Shown piece after piece: positions 1-8,748 of a DNA stretch of 64,000 nt (its first letter is position 1; each line of letters starts with the position of its first letter). The stretch comes from Clavibacter sp. A6099. Lineage in GTDB: Bacteria > Actinomycetota > Actinomycetes > Actinomycetales > Microbacteriaceae. The notes under the pieces were generated by a model that worked only from the letters and a program-made list of their open reading frames with translations, was not told the origin of the DNA and searched no databases. A program made the position numbers and the translations under genes. The DNA lies in NCBI RefSeq assembly GCF_021919125.1, contig NZ_CP083439.1, positions 2,232,001 to 2,296,000 on the forward strand, given 5' to 3'.

Positions 1-807
1 CCCCCAGTCGCTGCGGCCGACGCTCACCTCCAGGCCCTCGGGCGCGGTCGCCGCCACCTGCGAGGTGATGGCCGCGGTGAGCGTATCGGCCTCCGCCTCG
101 GGCACCCAGAACTCGGACTGCGGCGCCATCGCGTCGAGCGCGTCGTCCGACATGAGGCGCTCGGCGTCGGACGTCTGCAGGTAGGCGGTCGGCGGCTCAT
201 CCGCGTACAGCGCGGGCACCGTGCCGACGACGACGCCCACGAGGTCAGAGCGCTCGCCGTGCAGCACGGCGGAGGGGTGCGCGGCGATGTCGGGCGACCC
301 GAGCTCCGCGAGGAACGCGGGGTTGACGACGAGCGCGGGCGCGAGGCGGCCGGCGTCCCGCTCGACGAACCAGCGGCCGTCCGTCACGTCGACGCGGCGC
401 ATCTCGCCGTAGTCCCGGTCGACCACGACCGTCTGGACCTGCACCCGGCCGCGCGCGAAGTCGACCGGCACCGTCGTGGAGCCGATGATCGTCGACCAGG
501 TGATGCCGTACCTGTCGGCGACGTCCGCGAGGAGCGTGCGCTGCTCGGCGTAGGACAGGCCGTCCCCGGTCGCGGAGTACGCGGACACCGACAGCGCGGC
601 GGGTCGGCCCGACTGGCGCTCCATCTGCTCGGTCTGCGACTGCTGGACCACCGCCCCGAGGCCGACGACCGACGTGATCGCCGCCACCGCGACCGCGACG
701 CCGATGAGCGACAGCATCACGCGCGTGCGGTGGATCCGGAGCTCGGCCCACGCCTCGACGACCGCGCCCACGAGACCGGTCGCCGTGCGCGCCAGCCAGC
801 CGGTCAC
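1..807 (-). CDS. ABC transporter permease, MacB/FtsX type (partial, runs off the left edge)
   Basis: Membrane subunit of a MacB-like ABC exporter. The frame opens with GTG at 807, and that codon overlaps the TGA of the ATPase gene (GTGA), so the two are translationally coupled. About 269 codons are visible. The N-terminus has a short cytoplasmic stretch, then one membrane segment around residues 30-55 (RVMLSLIGVAVAVAAITSVV), followed by a long extracytoplasmic region (QQSQTEQMERQSGRPAALSV and beyond) typical of the MacB periplasmic-core domain. The C-terminal membrane helices lie outside the window. Substrate cannot be told from sequence; MacB-like systems export peptides, lipids or drugs. 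Third gene of a three-gene cassette with the adaptor and ATPase. Confidence 0.85.
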   Translation of the reverse strand, partial: MTGWLARTATGLVGAVVEAWAELRIHRTRVMLSLIGVAVAVAAITSVVGLGAVVQQSQTEQMERQSGRPAALSVSAYSATGDGLSYAEQRTLLADVADRYGITWSTIIGSTTVPVDFARGRVQVQTVVVDRDYGEMRRVDVTDGRWFVERDAGRLAPALVVNPAFLAELGSPDIAAHPSAVLHGERSDLVGVVVGTVPALYADEPPTAYLQTSDAERLMSDDALDAMAPQSEFWVPEAEADTLTAAITSQVAATAPEGLEVSVGRSDWG

Positions 808-1511
808 GCGAGCACCCCGCGTGTGAGGGCCTCGGACGGCGCGAGGACGCCCATCTCGAGGCGGTGGTGCCGGTCCGCGCGGGCCGCGACGGTCGGGTCG
901 TGCGTGATCGTCACCAGCGCCGCGCCGGACGCGTGCGCGACCTCCGCCAGCAGCGTCATCACCGTCGCGCCCGTCTCGATGTCGAGCGCACCGGTCGGCT
1001 CGTCCGCGAGGATCAACCGCGGCGACCGGACCAGGGCCCGCGCGATCGCGACGCGCTGCTGCTCGCCGCCGGACATCGTCTCCGGCATGGAATCGATGCG
1101 GTGGCCGAGGCCGACCCGCTCGAGCATGTCCGCCGCGATCGACGCCCGCCGCCAGAACGAGCGGCCCGTCGAGTACAGCAGAGGCGTCATCACGTTCTCC
1201 CGGGCAGTGCGGCCCTGCAGCAGGTTGAACTGCTGGAAGATGAACCCGATGTCGCCCCCGCGGGCCCGGTCGCGCCGGGAACCGGACACACGCGCCATCG
1301 GGACGTCGTCGAGGTACACCTCACCGGTCGTCGGGGTGTCGAGCAGACCCAGGATGTTCAGCAGGGTCGACTTGCCGGATCCCGAGCGGCCCACGATCGA
1401 GACGTGGTCGCCCACGGAGACGTCGAGATCGACGCCGTGCAGGATCGTGAGCGGCTCGTCGTCCGGCCGCTCCACCGTCCGGGTCACCTGCTCGAGACGG
1501 ATCAGGCTCAT
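804..1511 (-). CDS. ABC transporter ATP-binding protein, MacB/LolD type
   Basis: ATPase that powers the adjoining permease. The 235-residue protein has the full set of ABC motifs: Walker A GRSGSGKST near residue 42, signature MSGGEQQR near 146, Walker B LILADEPTGALD, and the switch His in VTITHDP. The segment after Walker A, with IFQQFNLLQGRTARENV at the Q-loop, fits the MacB/LolD/FtsE class rather than an importer ATPase. ATG at 1511 overlaps the stop of the adaptor gene (ATGA) and its own stop overlaps the permease start, so all three subunits are coupled. Confidence 0.95.
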   Translation of the reverse strand: MSLIRLEQVTRTVERPDDEPLTILHGVDLDVSVGDHVSIVGRSGSGKSTLLNILGLLDTPTTGEVYLDDVPMARVSGSRRDRARGGDIGFIFQQFNLLQGRTARENVMTPLLYSTGRSFWRRASIAADMLERVGLGHRIDSMPETMSGGEQQRVAIARALVRSPRLILADEPTGALDIETGATVMTLLAEVAHASGAALVTITHDPTVAARADRHHRLEMGVLAPSEALTRGVLA

Positions 1512-2533
1512 CCGCCGTACCCGCCCTGCATCATCATCGCCTCGTCCTCGGGGACGGGCGCGCCGGGCACGAACTCGAGCACCATGTCGCCCTCCGCGAG
1601 GCCCGAGGTGATCTGCACCACCTTCCCGTCGCTGATGCCGAGGCCGACCGCGCGCTCCTCGGGCTCGCCGCCGTCCGACGCGAGCCAGACGTTGCCCGTG
1701 TCGGCGAGGCCCTCGACCGCCGTGGTCGGGAGCGTCAGCACGTCGGGCGCCTCACCCGCGGGGATCGTGATGTCGGCGGCGAGCCCCGGGAACACGCGGG
1801 TGCCGGCCGGGACGGCGCAGGACACGGTCGCGCCGGTGGAGGCGGACTCGGCGCCGCCGGTGGATCCGGAGCCCGCCCCGCCGGCCGCCCCCGTGCCCTC
1901 GGTGGACGCCGCCGCCTGCTGCCCGATGCGCAGGTCCGCGCACTCGAACGGCGCGGGGCCGGACGTGATCGCGACCTTCGCCGCCGTCGGCTGCGTCACG
2001 AGCCGGTACTGCTCCTCCGCGGTCAGCGGCGCGGTCGCCCGGAAGGTGGGTGGCGCGATCCGGCCGACCGCATCGCCCACGGCGACCTCCTGGCCGACCA
2101 GCACGCCGAGCTCCGCGAGCGATCCCGCGGCGGACGCGGTGACGGTCTCGGTGACGACCTTCGGCTTCGACTGCGTGACCGTGCCGTCAGCGGCGACCAC
2201 CGGATCGACCGGCGTCTCCTGGCGGATGACGAGGATCGGGTCGCCCGCCTTGACCGTCGCGCCCTGACCGGCGACGAGCTTCGAGACCTTCCCCTGCAGC
2301 GTCGCCTTCACGGCCACGTCCGGATCCGGCTGGATGCTGCCCTTCACCGTCACGTCGTTGACCACGGTCGCGATGGACGCCGGCACCTGCGACTCCACCA
2401 CCGAGCCCGTCGGCACCTGGGCCGTCTCCTCCGTCGTGGTCCCGAAGAACGCCATGCGCACGAGCGCCACCGCGATCGCCGCGAGCACCACCAGCCTCGT
2501 GATCGGGAGGATCCATCTCCGCCAGATGCCCAC
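1508..2533 (-). CDS. Efflux adaptor (HlyD/MacA-like membrane fusion protein)
   Basis: Extracytoplasmic adaptor of the MacAB-like exporter. The 341-residue protein starts at GTG 2533 behind an AAGGAG-type ribosome site. One N-terminal membrane helix (about residues 10-29) is followed by two half-lipoyl motifs around residues 80-106 (KVSKLVAGQGATVKAGDPIL) and 135-160 (GVLVGQEVAVGDAVGRI). A Gly/Ser/Ala-rich linker then leads to a beta-barrel-like C-terminal part. In Gram-positives such adaptors attach to the MacB-type permease without an outer-membrane partner. The Gly-rich C-terminus ends MMMQGGYGG. First gene of the cassette; a TAGCGT element lies about 50 bases upstream. Confidence 0.85.
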   Translation of the reverse strand: MGIWRRWILPITRLVVLAAIAVALVRMAFFGTTTEETAQVPTGSVVESQVPASIATVVNDVTVKGSIQPDPDVAVKATLQGKVSKLVAGQGATVKAGDPILVIRQETPVDPVVAADGTVTQSKPKVVTETVTASAAGSLAELGVLVGQEVAVGDAVGRIAPPTFRATAPLTAEEQYRLVTQPTAAKVAITSGPAPFECADLRIGQQAAASTEGTGAAGGAGSGSTGGAESASTGATVSCAVPAGTRVFPGLAADITIPAGEAPDVLTLPTTAVEGLADTGNVWLASDGGEPEERAVGLGISDGKVVQITSGLAEGDMVLEFVPGAPVPEDEAMMMQGGYGG

Positions 2534-2581
2534 GGCCGCTCCTTCCCCGGCGGTCCCCAGCGGCCCGTCCGGTCGCCTCCG

Positions 2582-2587
2582 ACGCTA
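2582..2587 (-). promoter_or_regulatory. Putative -10 element (TAGCGT) for the efflux cassette
   Basis: TANNNT hexamer 48 bases before the adaptor GTG. It would give a leader of about 40 bases that includes the AAGGAG ribosome site. No clear -35. Confidence 0.35.
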
Positions 2588-2745
2588 GGGGCGGCACCGT
2601 GCGCGTCGCTTCGTCCACGCGGATGACATGCTCCCCCCGTCAGGGGGCCGCCCGGACGAGCGCCGTCGGCACGCGCGACGGAGGGGGCGAGGTCTCCCCT
2701 GCCCCCTCCGGACGTGCTGCGCGCCGGCTCCCGCCGACAGCTCGC

Positions 2746-4422
2746 CTACGCCTCGATGACCACCGGGATGATCATCGGACGCCGGCGGTGCGACGAGTTG
2801 ACCCAGCGCCCGACGGTGCGGCGCACGACCTGCGCGTACGCGTGCGTGTCCCTGGTGCCGTTGGCCGCCGCCTCCGCGAGGGCCTTCACGACGAGCGGCT
2901 TGACGCTGTCGAAGACCTTCGAGTCCTCGGCGAAGCCCCGCGCCTCGATCTCCGGGCCGACCATGGCCTTGCCGGTCTGCGGCTCGACCACCACGAAGAT
3001 CGTGACGAAGCCCTCCTCGGACAGGATGCGGCGGTCCTTGAGGTCGGCGTCGGTGATCTCGCCCACGGTCGAGCCGTCCACGTAGACGTAGCCGACGTCG
3101 AGCTGGCCCGTGACGCGCACGTGCCCGTCCTTCATGTCGAGGACGGTGCCGTCCTCGGCGAGGAACGTGTTGCGCTCCGGCACGCCGGTCTGGATCGCGA
3201 GCTGCTGGTTCGCGACGAGGTGCCGGTACTCGCCGTGCACCGGGAGCACGTTGCGCGGCTTCAGGATGTTGTAGCAGTACAGCAGCTCGCCCGCGGCCGC
3301 GTGGCCCGAGACGTGGACCTTCGCGTTGGCCTTGTGCACGACGTTCGCGCCGAGCTTCGTCAGGCCGTTGATGATCCGGTACACGGCGTTCTCGTTGCCC
3401 GGGATCAGGCTCGACGCGAGGATGACGGTGTCGTCCTGGCCGATCTCGATCTGGTGCTCCTGGTTGACCATGCGGCTGAGCACGGCCATCGGCTCGCCCT
3501 GCGATCCGGTGCTCATGTAGACGATCCGGTCGTCCGGCAGGTCGACGGCCTTCTTGGAGTCGATGAGGACCCCGTCCGGCACCTTGAGGTAGCCCAGCTC
3601 GGCCGCGATGGTCATGTTGCGGATCATCGAGCGGCCGATGAAGGCGACGCGGCGGCCGTTCGCGTGCGCGGCGTCGAGCACCTGCTGGACGCGGTGCACG
3701 TGGCTGGAGAAGCTCGCGACGATCACGCGGCGGGGCGCCTTCGAGATGACGGCCTCGAGCACGGGGCCGATGGAGCGCTCGGTGGGCGTGAAGCCGGGGA
3801 CGTCCGCGTTGGTGGAGTCCGACATGAAGAGGTCGATGCCCGCTTCGCCGAGGCGCGCGAAGGCGCGCAGGTCCGTGATCCGGTCGTCGAGCGGCAGCTG
3901 GTCCATCTTGAAGTCGCCGGTGTGCAGCACGCTGCCCGCCTCGGTCGTGATGGCGACGGCCAGCGCGTCCGGGATGGAGTGGTTGACCGCCACGAACTCG
4001 AGCTCGAACGGCCCGAGGCGCTCGCGGTCGCCCTCCTTCACCTGGAACGTGTAGGGCTTGATCCGGTGCTCCTTGAGCTTCGCCTCGATGAGGGCGAGCG
4101 TGAGGCCGGAGCCGATCAGCGGGATGTCCTGCTTGAGCTTGAGGAGGTACGGCACGGCGCCGATGTGGTCCTCGTGCCCGTGCGTGAGGACGATGCCGAC
4201 GACGTCGTCGAGGCGGTCCGCGATGGACGAGAAGTCGGGGAGGATCAGGTCGACGCCCGGCTGGTGCTCCTCGGGGAAGAGCACGCCGCAGTCGACCACG
4301 AGGATCTTGCCGTCGATCTCGAACGTGGTCATGTTGCGCCCGATCTCGCCGAGGCCGCCGATCGGCGTGATGCGCAGGATGCCGGGCTTGAGCTCGGGCG
4401 GGTCGTAGACGCCGTGGGGCAT
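2746..4422 (-). CDS. rnj: Ribonuclease J
   Basis: Metallo-beta-lactamase/beta-CASP ribonuclease with 5'-3' exo- and endonuclease activity in mRNA decay and rRNA maturation. The 558 residues match the usual RNase J length. The two-metal motif HGHEDH is at residues 81-86, MSDSTNAD follows near 203, and the beta-CASP domain includes SSHVHRVQQVLDAA and the late SGHAAAGEL histidine. The C-terminal domain (about residues 450-558) is present. ATG 4422 follows an AGAGGAG ribosome site. It lies 60 bases after dapA on the same strand, so the two are probably co-transcribed; dapA-rnj adjacency is common in actinobacteria. Confidence 0.95.
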   Translation of the reverse strand: MPHGVYDPPELKPGILRITPIGGLGEIGRNMTTFEIDGKILVVDCGVLFPEEHQPGVDLILPDFSSIADRLDDVVGIVLTHGHEDHIGAVPYLLKLKQDIPLIGSGLTLALIEAKLKEHRIKPYTFQVKEGDRERLGPFELEFVAVNHSIPDALAVAITTEAGSVLHTGDFKMDQLPLDDRITDLRAFARLGEAGIDLFMSDSTNADVPGFTPTERSIGPVLEAVISKAPRRVIVASFSSHVHRVQQVLDAAHANGRRVAFIGRSMIRNMTIAAELGYLKVPDGVLIDSKKAVDLPDDRIVYMSTGSQGEPMAVLSRMVNQEHQIEIGQDDTVILASSLIPGNENAVYRIINGLTKLGANVVHKANAKVHVSGHAAAGELLYCYNILKPRNVLPVHGEYRHLVANQQLAIQTGVPERNTFLAEDGTVLDMKDGHVRVTGQLDVGYVYVDGSTVGEITDADLKDRRILSEEGFVTIFVVVEPQTGKAMVGPEIEARGFAEDSKVFDSVKPLVVKALAEAAANGTRDTHAYAQVVRRTVGRWVNSSHRRRPMIIPVVIEA

Positions 4423-4482
4423 GGGACTCCTCTGGTGACGGTGCGGCCCAAGGGGACCGCCGGTGGATGCTCGGGGCGCGCG

Positions 4483-5457
4483 TCAGCGCGTGGTGCCGGC
4501 GACCTGCGGCAGCGCTCCGCCGGCGGCGGCGTTGCGGTCGGGGCGGAAGTTGCGGAAGTCGACGCCGGGGACGTCGCGGACGAGGTCGATCTCGTCCTCG
4601 ATCTGGGCGGCCTCCCACTCCTCCGGCCCGACGAGGGGCAGGCGGACGCGGGGGCTGCCGATGCGGCCGAGGCCGTGGAGGATGTACTTCGCGGCGACCG
4701 TGCCGGGCACGTGGGTCATGACCGCGCGGACGAGCGGCTCGAGCTGCTGGTGCGCGTGCGTCGCGGCACCGAGGTCGCCCGCGTTCACGGCGTCGACCAT
4801 GGTGCGGTACGGCGTCGCGGTGATGTTCGCGGTGACGCCGATGAGGCCGGTCCCGCCGATCGCGAGGGTCGGCAGCGCGTTCGCGTCGTCGCCCGCGAAG
4901 TACATGAGGCCGGTCTGGTTGAGCACGCGGCTGGCCTGCGCGAGGTCGCCCTTGGCGTCCTTGATGGCGAGGATGTTCGGGTGCTTCGCGGCGCGGAGGA
5001 TCGTCTCGTACTGGATCGGGATGCCCGTGCGGCCGGGGATGTCGTAGAGGATGACCGGGAGGTCTGTCGCGTCCGCGATCATGCGGAAGTGCGTGAGGAC
5101 GCCGGCCTGCGTGGGCTTGTTGTAGTACGGCGTGACGATCATGTTGCCGTCCGCGCCGGCCTTCTCGCTCTGGCGGGCGAGCTGCATGGCGTGCGCGGTC
5201 TCGTTGGATCCGCCGCCCGTGATGATCTTCGCCCGGCCCGCGCTCACGGAGCGGCCGACCTCGACGAGCCTGATCTTCTCGGGGTCGGTCAGCGTGCTGG
5301 TCTCGCCCGTGGTGCCCGTGACGACGATGCCGTCCGCTCCGGCGACGATGACGTCGTCCATGTGCTTCTCGACGCCCGCCCAGTCGACCTCGCCATCGGC
5401 GGTGAACGGGGTGACGAGCGCCACCAGGACCTGGCCGAACGGGTTCTCTGTGGACAC
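4483..5457 (-). CDS. dapA: 4-hydroxy-tetrahydrodipicolinate synthase
   Basis: Condenses pyruvate with aspartate semialdehyde, the first committed step to diaminopimelate and lysine. Visible family motifs: GTTGETSTL (pyruvate binding), YYNKPTQ with the catalytic Tyr, YDIPGRTG, and the Schiff-base Lys in AIKDAKGD (Lys 166 when counted from this start). I chose GTG 5457 (protein begins MSTENPFGQ, 324 residues) because TACGAT sits exactly 7 bases before it, the leaderless arrangement seen throughout this window. ATG 5466 adds three residues but overlaps that hexamer. An upstream in-frame extension to 5613 is low-complexity and unlikely. Pairs functionally with dapB at 9198. Confidence 0.95.
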   Translation of the reverse strand: MSTENPFGQVLVALVTPFTADGEVDWAGVEKHMDDVIVAGADGIVVTGTTGETSTLTDPEKIRLVEVGRSVSAGRAKIITGGGSNETAHAMQLARQSEKAGADGNMIVTPYYNKPTQAGVLTHFRMIADATDLPVILYDIPGRTGIPIQYETILRAAKHPNILAIKDAKGDLAQASRVLNQTGLMYFAGDDANALPTLAIGGTGLIGVTANITATPYRTMVDAVNAGDLGAATHAHQQLEPLVRAVMTHVPGTVAAKYILHGLGRIGSPRVRLPLVGPEEWEAAQIEDEIDLVRDVPGVDFRNFRPDRNAAAGGALPQVAGTTR

Positions 5458-5464
5458 GGTCACC

Positions 5465-5470
5465 ATCGTA
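5465..5470 (-). promoter_or_regulatory. Putative leaderless -10 (TACGAT) for dapA
   Basis: TACGAT, then 7 bases, then GTG at 5457. Transcription starting 7-8 bases after the hexamer would begin at the start codon. Confidence 0.45.
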
Positions 5471-5597
5471 ACGGGCGGGCCGTCGCCGGGCGGGGCGAGC
5501 CTCCGCCCCGGCGCCCCCGGATGGGGGGATGCGCGCGGACCGGATCGCGAGCACCCTTCGCTCGGGACGACGATGTCCCGGAGACGCTGGTGCCACC

Positions 5598-6851
5598 ATG
5601 AACATCCCGGCACGGAGACGGCCCTCGCCGCTCCTGGCCCTCACCCTGGCGCTCGTCGTCGGGGGCTCCCTCGCCGGCGCCGCGCCGGCCCAGGCGGCGC
5701 CGTCCGGCGCGTCGCTCCCCCTCACCTCGGTCGCCGCGCCCTCCCTGCCGGCCCCCGACGTCTTCGTGGGCGGCGAGGTGACGGACGTCCCCGAGATCGA
5801 GGTCATCCTGTCCCTCGACGTCGGATCGCTCGACGTGCGATCGCCCCGCTTCGAGTACCTGCTCGACGGCGCGGGATCCTGGCGGACGGCATACAGCGGG
5901 CCGCTCGACCACGCCTACATCCGGATCCCGGCCCCCGCCGGACCGCACACCATCGCCTTCCGGGCAGCGGGCGCGCTCGACGGCGTCCCCGTCATCGGCG
6001 CCGCCTCGGCGCCCGTCGCCGCGCTCTCGCTCGGCTACCCCACGCGGTACGACCCGGTCATCACGATCGACGGGCCCCGGATCACCCTCGCCTGGGACGT
6101 CCGCGGGTACCTCGCGGGCTGGCCGGAGGCGCGGTCGGTCGTCTACGCGTTCGGAGACGACCCGTACACCTCCGCTGACGCCGTGGGATCGACCACCCTC
6201 GACGTCGGCTACGACCGCACCGTCCGCCTCGTGTTCTGGCACGGGCCCAACGTCGACGTGGCCCGGTACGTGTACCTCGAGCTCGCCACGGGCAGTCCTC
6301 CCGGCACACCGTCGCTCACCTCCGCGCCGACCCCGACCATGGTCGGCCGCGCGGTCCCGGGGAGCACCCTGTCCGTCCGGACGGGGACCTGGCGGCCCGG
6401 CCCCGTCACGCTCGCCTATCAGTGGTACCGAGACGGCCAGCGGATCTCCGACGCGTCGGGGCCGACCTACGAGGTCGACGCGCGCTTCGACGGCGGCAAG
6501 CGGATCACCGTCGGCGTCCGGGGCAGCGCACCGGGCCGCGCATCGGTCGAGCGCGTCTCGGCCCCGACCCCGCGTGTGGCGATGCCCGTCATCTCCCCGG
6601 GCGTGCCGGCGATCGGCGGGCTCCCGCTCGTCGGACGGCAGCTCACCGTCAGGACCGGGTTCTGGCGTCCGGCGCCCATCTGGCTGACCTACCAGTGGTT
6701 GCGCGACGGGGTGGTCATCCCGGGCGCCGAGCAGGCCGCGTACACGCCGGTCGCCGCCGACCGCGGGCGGCTCCTCGAGGTGAGGGTGACGGGAGAGCGG
6801 TACCCCTACCCCACCGTCTCGCGGACCAGCGTCGCCGTGCGCGTGGGGTGA
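5598..6851 (+). CDS. Secreted protein with two C-terminal Ig-like repeats
   Basis: Predicted secreted, cell-surface protein of 417 residues. ATG 5598 opens a clear Sec signal peptide (RRRPSPLLALTLALVVGGSL, cleavage after AQA near residue 32). The first ~235 residues have an unassigned beta-rich look. Two tandem repeats of about 80 residues follow, sharing the pattern G-L-V-R-TG-W-P-AYQWYRDG (SVRTGTWRPGPVTLAYQWYR and TVRTGFWRPAPIWLTYQWLR). These are the Ig-like repeats common in Microbacteriaceae surface proteins. No catalytic motif is recognised. It interrupts the dapA-thyX block on the opposite strand. Role unknown; adhesion or cell-wall association is a guess. Confidence 0.8.
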   Translation: MNIPARRRPSPLLALTLALVVGGSLAGAAPAQAAPSGASLPLTSVAAPSLPAPDVFVGGEVTDVPEIEVILSLDVGSLDVRSPRFEYLLDGAGSWRTAYSGPLDHAYIRIPAPAGPHTIAFRAAGALDGVPVIGAASAPVAALSLGYPTRYDPVITIDGPRITLAWDVRGYLAGWPEARSVVYAFGDDPYTSADAVGSTTLDVGYDRTVRLVFWHGPNVDVARYVYLELATGSPPGTPSLTSAPTPTMVGRAVPGSTLSVRTGTWRPGPVTLAYQWYRDGQRISDASGPTYEVDARFDGGKRITVGVRGSAPGRASVERVSAPTPRVAMPVISPGVPAIGGLPLVGRQLTVRTGFWRPAPIWLTYQWLRDGVVIPGAEQAAYTPVAADRGRLLEVRVTGERYPYPTVSRTSVAVRVG

Positions 6852-6852
6852 C

Positions 6853-6872
6853 GCGACGCGCGGCCGCGTCGC
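6853..6872. terminator. Hairpin between convergent genes
   Basis: Perfect 8-bp stem GCGACGCG / CGCGTCGC with loop CGGC, one base after the Ig-like gene stop and 9 bases from the thyX stop. No T-tract. Likely bidirectional terminator. Confidence 0.5.
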
Positions 6873-6880
6873 CTCGCGGA

Positions 6881-7663
6881 CTACGGGGCGACGCGGCCGT
6901 TCTTCTGGAACGCGGCGTGCGTCAGGGGCATGAGCCGCTCGAACTCGGTCTCCATCTTCTCGGCGCACATCTCGATCTCGCGCTGCGGGAAGCTCGGGAA
7001 CGTCGAGTCCTCGTGCTTGGTGCGCAGCGACAGGAAGTTCATCAGGGCGCGGGCGTTGAGCGTGACGTACATGGACGAGTAGATGTTGAGCGGGAGCACG
7101 ATGCGGGCGACCTCGCGCGCGACGCCCTGCTCGAGCATCCGCTGGTAAGAGGCGTACGCCTCGGCGGACGTGCGACGGGTCTCCTCCTGCACGAGCGCGG
7201 TCTGCTCGGGGGTGCCCGCGTGGAACTCGTAGGCTCCGGGCTTGCCGACCTGCACGAGGTTGCGCTCGGGGCCGGGCACGTAGAACACCGCGTCGAGCTC
7301 CTTGTAGCGGCCCGACTCCTCGTTGTAGGAGGCCATGCGGTGGCGCATGAACTCGCGGAAAACGAAGATCGGCGCCTGCACGTAGAAGGTCATCGAGTTG
7401 TGCTCGAAGGGCGATCCATGGCGGTCGCGCATGAGGTAGTTGATGAGGCCACGGTCGCGCTTGACGCGCTTCTCCTCGGCCTCCGTGTCGACGTCGCCCT
7501 CGAGGGCGCGGTCCTGGCCGTAGGGCTCGTCGAGCGCGCGCTCGAGAGTCTTCTCGCCTGCGGTGGAGACGCGGGCGGCGAAGATCACGTCGGAGTCGTG
7601 GGCGCTGGAGCGGACCAGCTCCACGGTCATGTCGGAGCGGAAGGCGATGTCGTCGTGGGGCAC
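6881..7663 (-). CDS. thyX: Flavin-dependent thymidylate synthase
   Basis: Makes dTMP from dUMP using FAD, NADPH and methylene-THF. The ThyX signature RHR-x7-S is intact (RHRMASYNEES), with the FAD/dUMP-binding segment SPFEHNSMTFYVQAP just before it and RALMNFLSLR later. About 260 residues, normal for the family. GTG 7663 is preferred over GTG 7672 (three residues longer) because TACAGT ends 7 bases before it and there is no Shine-Dalgarno. No thyA is visible in this window. Sits in the dapB-thyX-dapA group. Confidence 0.95.
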   Translation of the reverse strand: MPHDDIAFRSDMTVELVRSSAHDSDVIFAARVSTAGEKTLERALDEPYGQDRALEGDVDTEAEEKRVKRDRGLINYLMRDRHGSPFEHNSMTFYVQAPIFVFREFMRHRMASYNEESGRYKELDAVFYVPGPERNLVQVGKPGAYEFHAGTPEQTALVQEETRRTSAEAYASYQRMLEQGVAREVARIVLPLNIYSSMYVTLNARALMNFLSLRTKHEDSTFPSFPQREIEMCAEKMETEFERLMPLTHAAFQKNGRVAP

Positions 7664-7670
7664 GACCGTC

Positions 7671-7676
7671 ACTGTA
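7671..7676 (-). promoter_or_regulatory. Putative leaderless -10 (TACAGT) for thyX
   Basis: TACAGT, 7 bases, GTG at 7663. The longer start at 7672 would overlap this hexamer. Confidence 0.4.
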
Positions 7677-7757
7677 CGCGACGGCCCGCGCCCGCTCGCG
7701 CCCTCTCGCGCCCGGCCCGCTCGCAGCTCCTCCCGGCTGCCGCGCGGGGCCGCGTCC

Positions 7758-7763
7758 TAGGCT
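7758..7763 (+). promoter_or_regulatory. Putative -10 element (TAGGCT)
   Basis: TAGGCT 26 bases before ATG 7790. It gives a short leader carrying a GAAGGG ribosome site. Confidence 0.5.
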
Positions 7764-7789
7764 GATGGGCACCGACGAAGGGCTCGACC

Positions 7790-8710
7790 ATGTCCGACAG
7801 CACCGCATCCCCCGCCCCGCTCACCGTCCTCATCTCCGGCGCCGGGGGCACGATCGGCACCGAGCTGCAGTCCCAGCTGCATGCCGCCGGGCATCGCGTG
7901 CGGACTCTCGTCCGCCACGCGCCGTCGTCGCCCGACGAGCGCGAGTGGCAGCCGGCCGAGGGGCGGCTGGATCCCGCGGCCCTCGACGGCGTCGACGCCG
8001 TCGTCAACCTCTCGGGCGCCTCCATCAGCCGCCTGCCGTGGACGAAGCCGTACCAGGAGGAGATCCGCGCGTCGCGTGTCTCCGCGACGCGGACGATCGT
8101 CGGCGCGATCGCGTCGGCGGCGAACCCGCCCCGGGTGCTGCTGAACGGATCCGCCGTGGGCTTCTACGGCGACCGTCCCGCCGAGCGCCTCACCGAGGAC
8201 TCGCCGCGTGGCGCGGGCTTCCTCGCCGAGGTCGTGGAGGCGTGGGAGGCCGAGGCGTCCCAGGCGCCCGCCGACGTCCGCGTGGCCACCTTGCGCACCG
8301 GCCTGGTGCTGGCGCAGGCGGGTGCGCTCGCACCTCTCCGCCTCCTCACCAACCTCGGGCTCGCCGGCAGGCTGGGGACCGGCGGCCAGGTCTGGCCGTG
8401 GATCTCCCTCCGCGACGAGGCCGCCGCGATCGTGCACCTGCTGACGTCCTCGATCTCCGGACCCGTGAACCTCACCGGCCCCGAGCCCGTGATGGCCGAC
8501 CGGCTGATGCGCCACCTCGCGAAGCGCATGCACCGGCCCTACCTGGTGCCGGCGCCCGAGTTCCTCATCCGGCTCGCGCTGCAGGATGCCGGGCAGGAGC
8601 TGCTGCTCTCCAGCCAGCCCGCACGGCCCGAGAAGCTGCTCGCCGACGGCTTCGCCTTCCGCGACCCCACGGTCGAGCTCGCCATCGACCGGCTGCTCGC
8701 GAAGAGCTGA
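7790..8710 (+). CDS. TIGR01777 family NAD(P)-dependent epimerase/reductase (YfcH-like)
   Basis: Extended-SDR family protein of 306 residues. N-terminal nucleotide-binding motif SGAGGTIGTEL (residues 15-25), then VNLSGASISRLPWT and NGSAVGFYGD, all typical of the TIGR01777 family. The C-terminal ~45 residues (FLIRLALQDAGQELLLSSQP...LADGFAFRDP) match the DUF1731 tail. Substrate is unknown for the family; some members have been linked to cell division, which should not be assumed here. It has its own TAGGCT promoter and converges on the TPR-like membrane protein gene. Confidence 0.9.
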   Translation: MSDSTASPAPLTVLISGAGGTIGTELQSQLHAAGHRVRTLVRHAPSSPDEREWQPAEGRLDPAALDGVDAVVNLSGASISRLPWTKPYQEEIRASRVSATRTIVGAIASAANPPRVLLNGSAVGFYGDRPAERLTEDSPRGAGFLAEVVEAWEAEASQAPADVRVATLRTGLVLAQAGALAPLRLLTNLGLAGRLGTGGQVWPWISLRDEAAAIVHLLTSSISGPVNLTGPEPVMADRLMRHLAKRMHRPYLVPAPEFLIRLALQDAGQELLLSSQPARPEKLLADGFAFRDPTVELAIDRLLAKS

Positions 8711-8748
8711 GGCGCGAGCGCGAGCGCGCGGCCGAGGCCCGGGTGGGC

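Noticed and set aside
2585-5806. A 1073-codon minus-strand frame and a 1000-codon plus-strand frame over rnj/dapA
   Set aside because: Composition is Arg/Ala/His-rich without domains. RNase J and DapA occupy the true frames.
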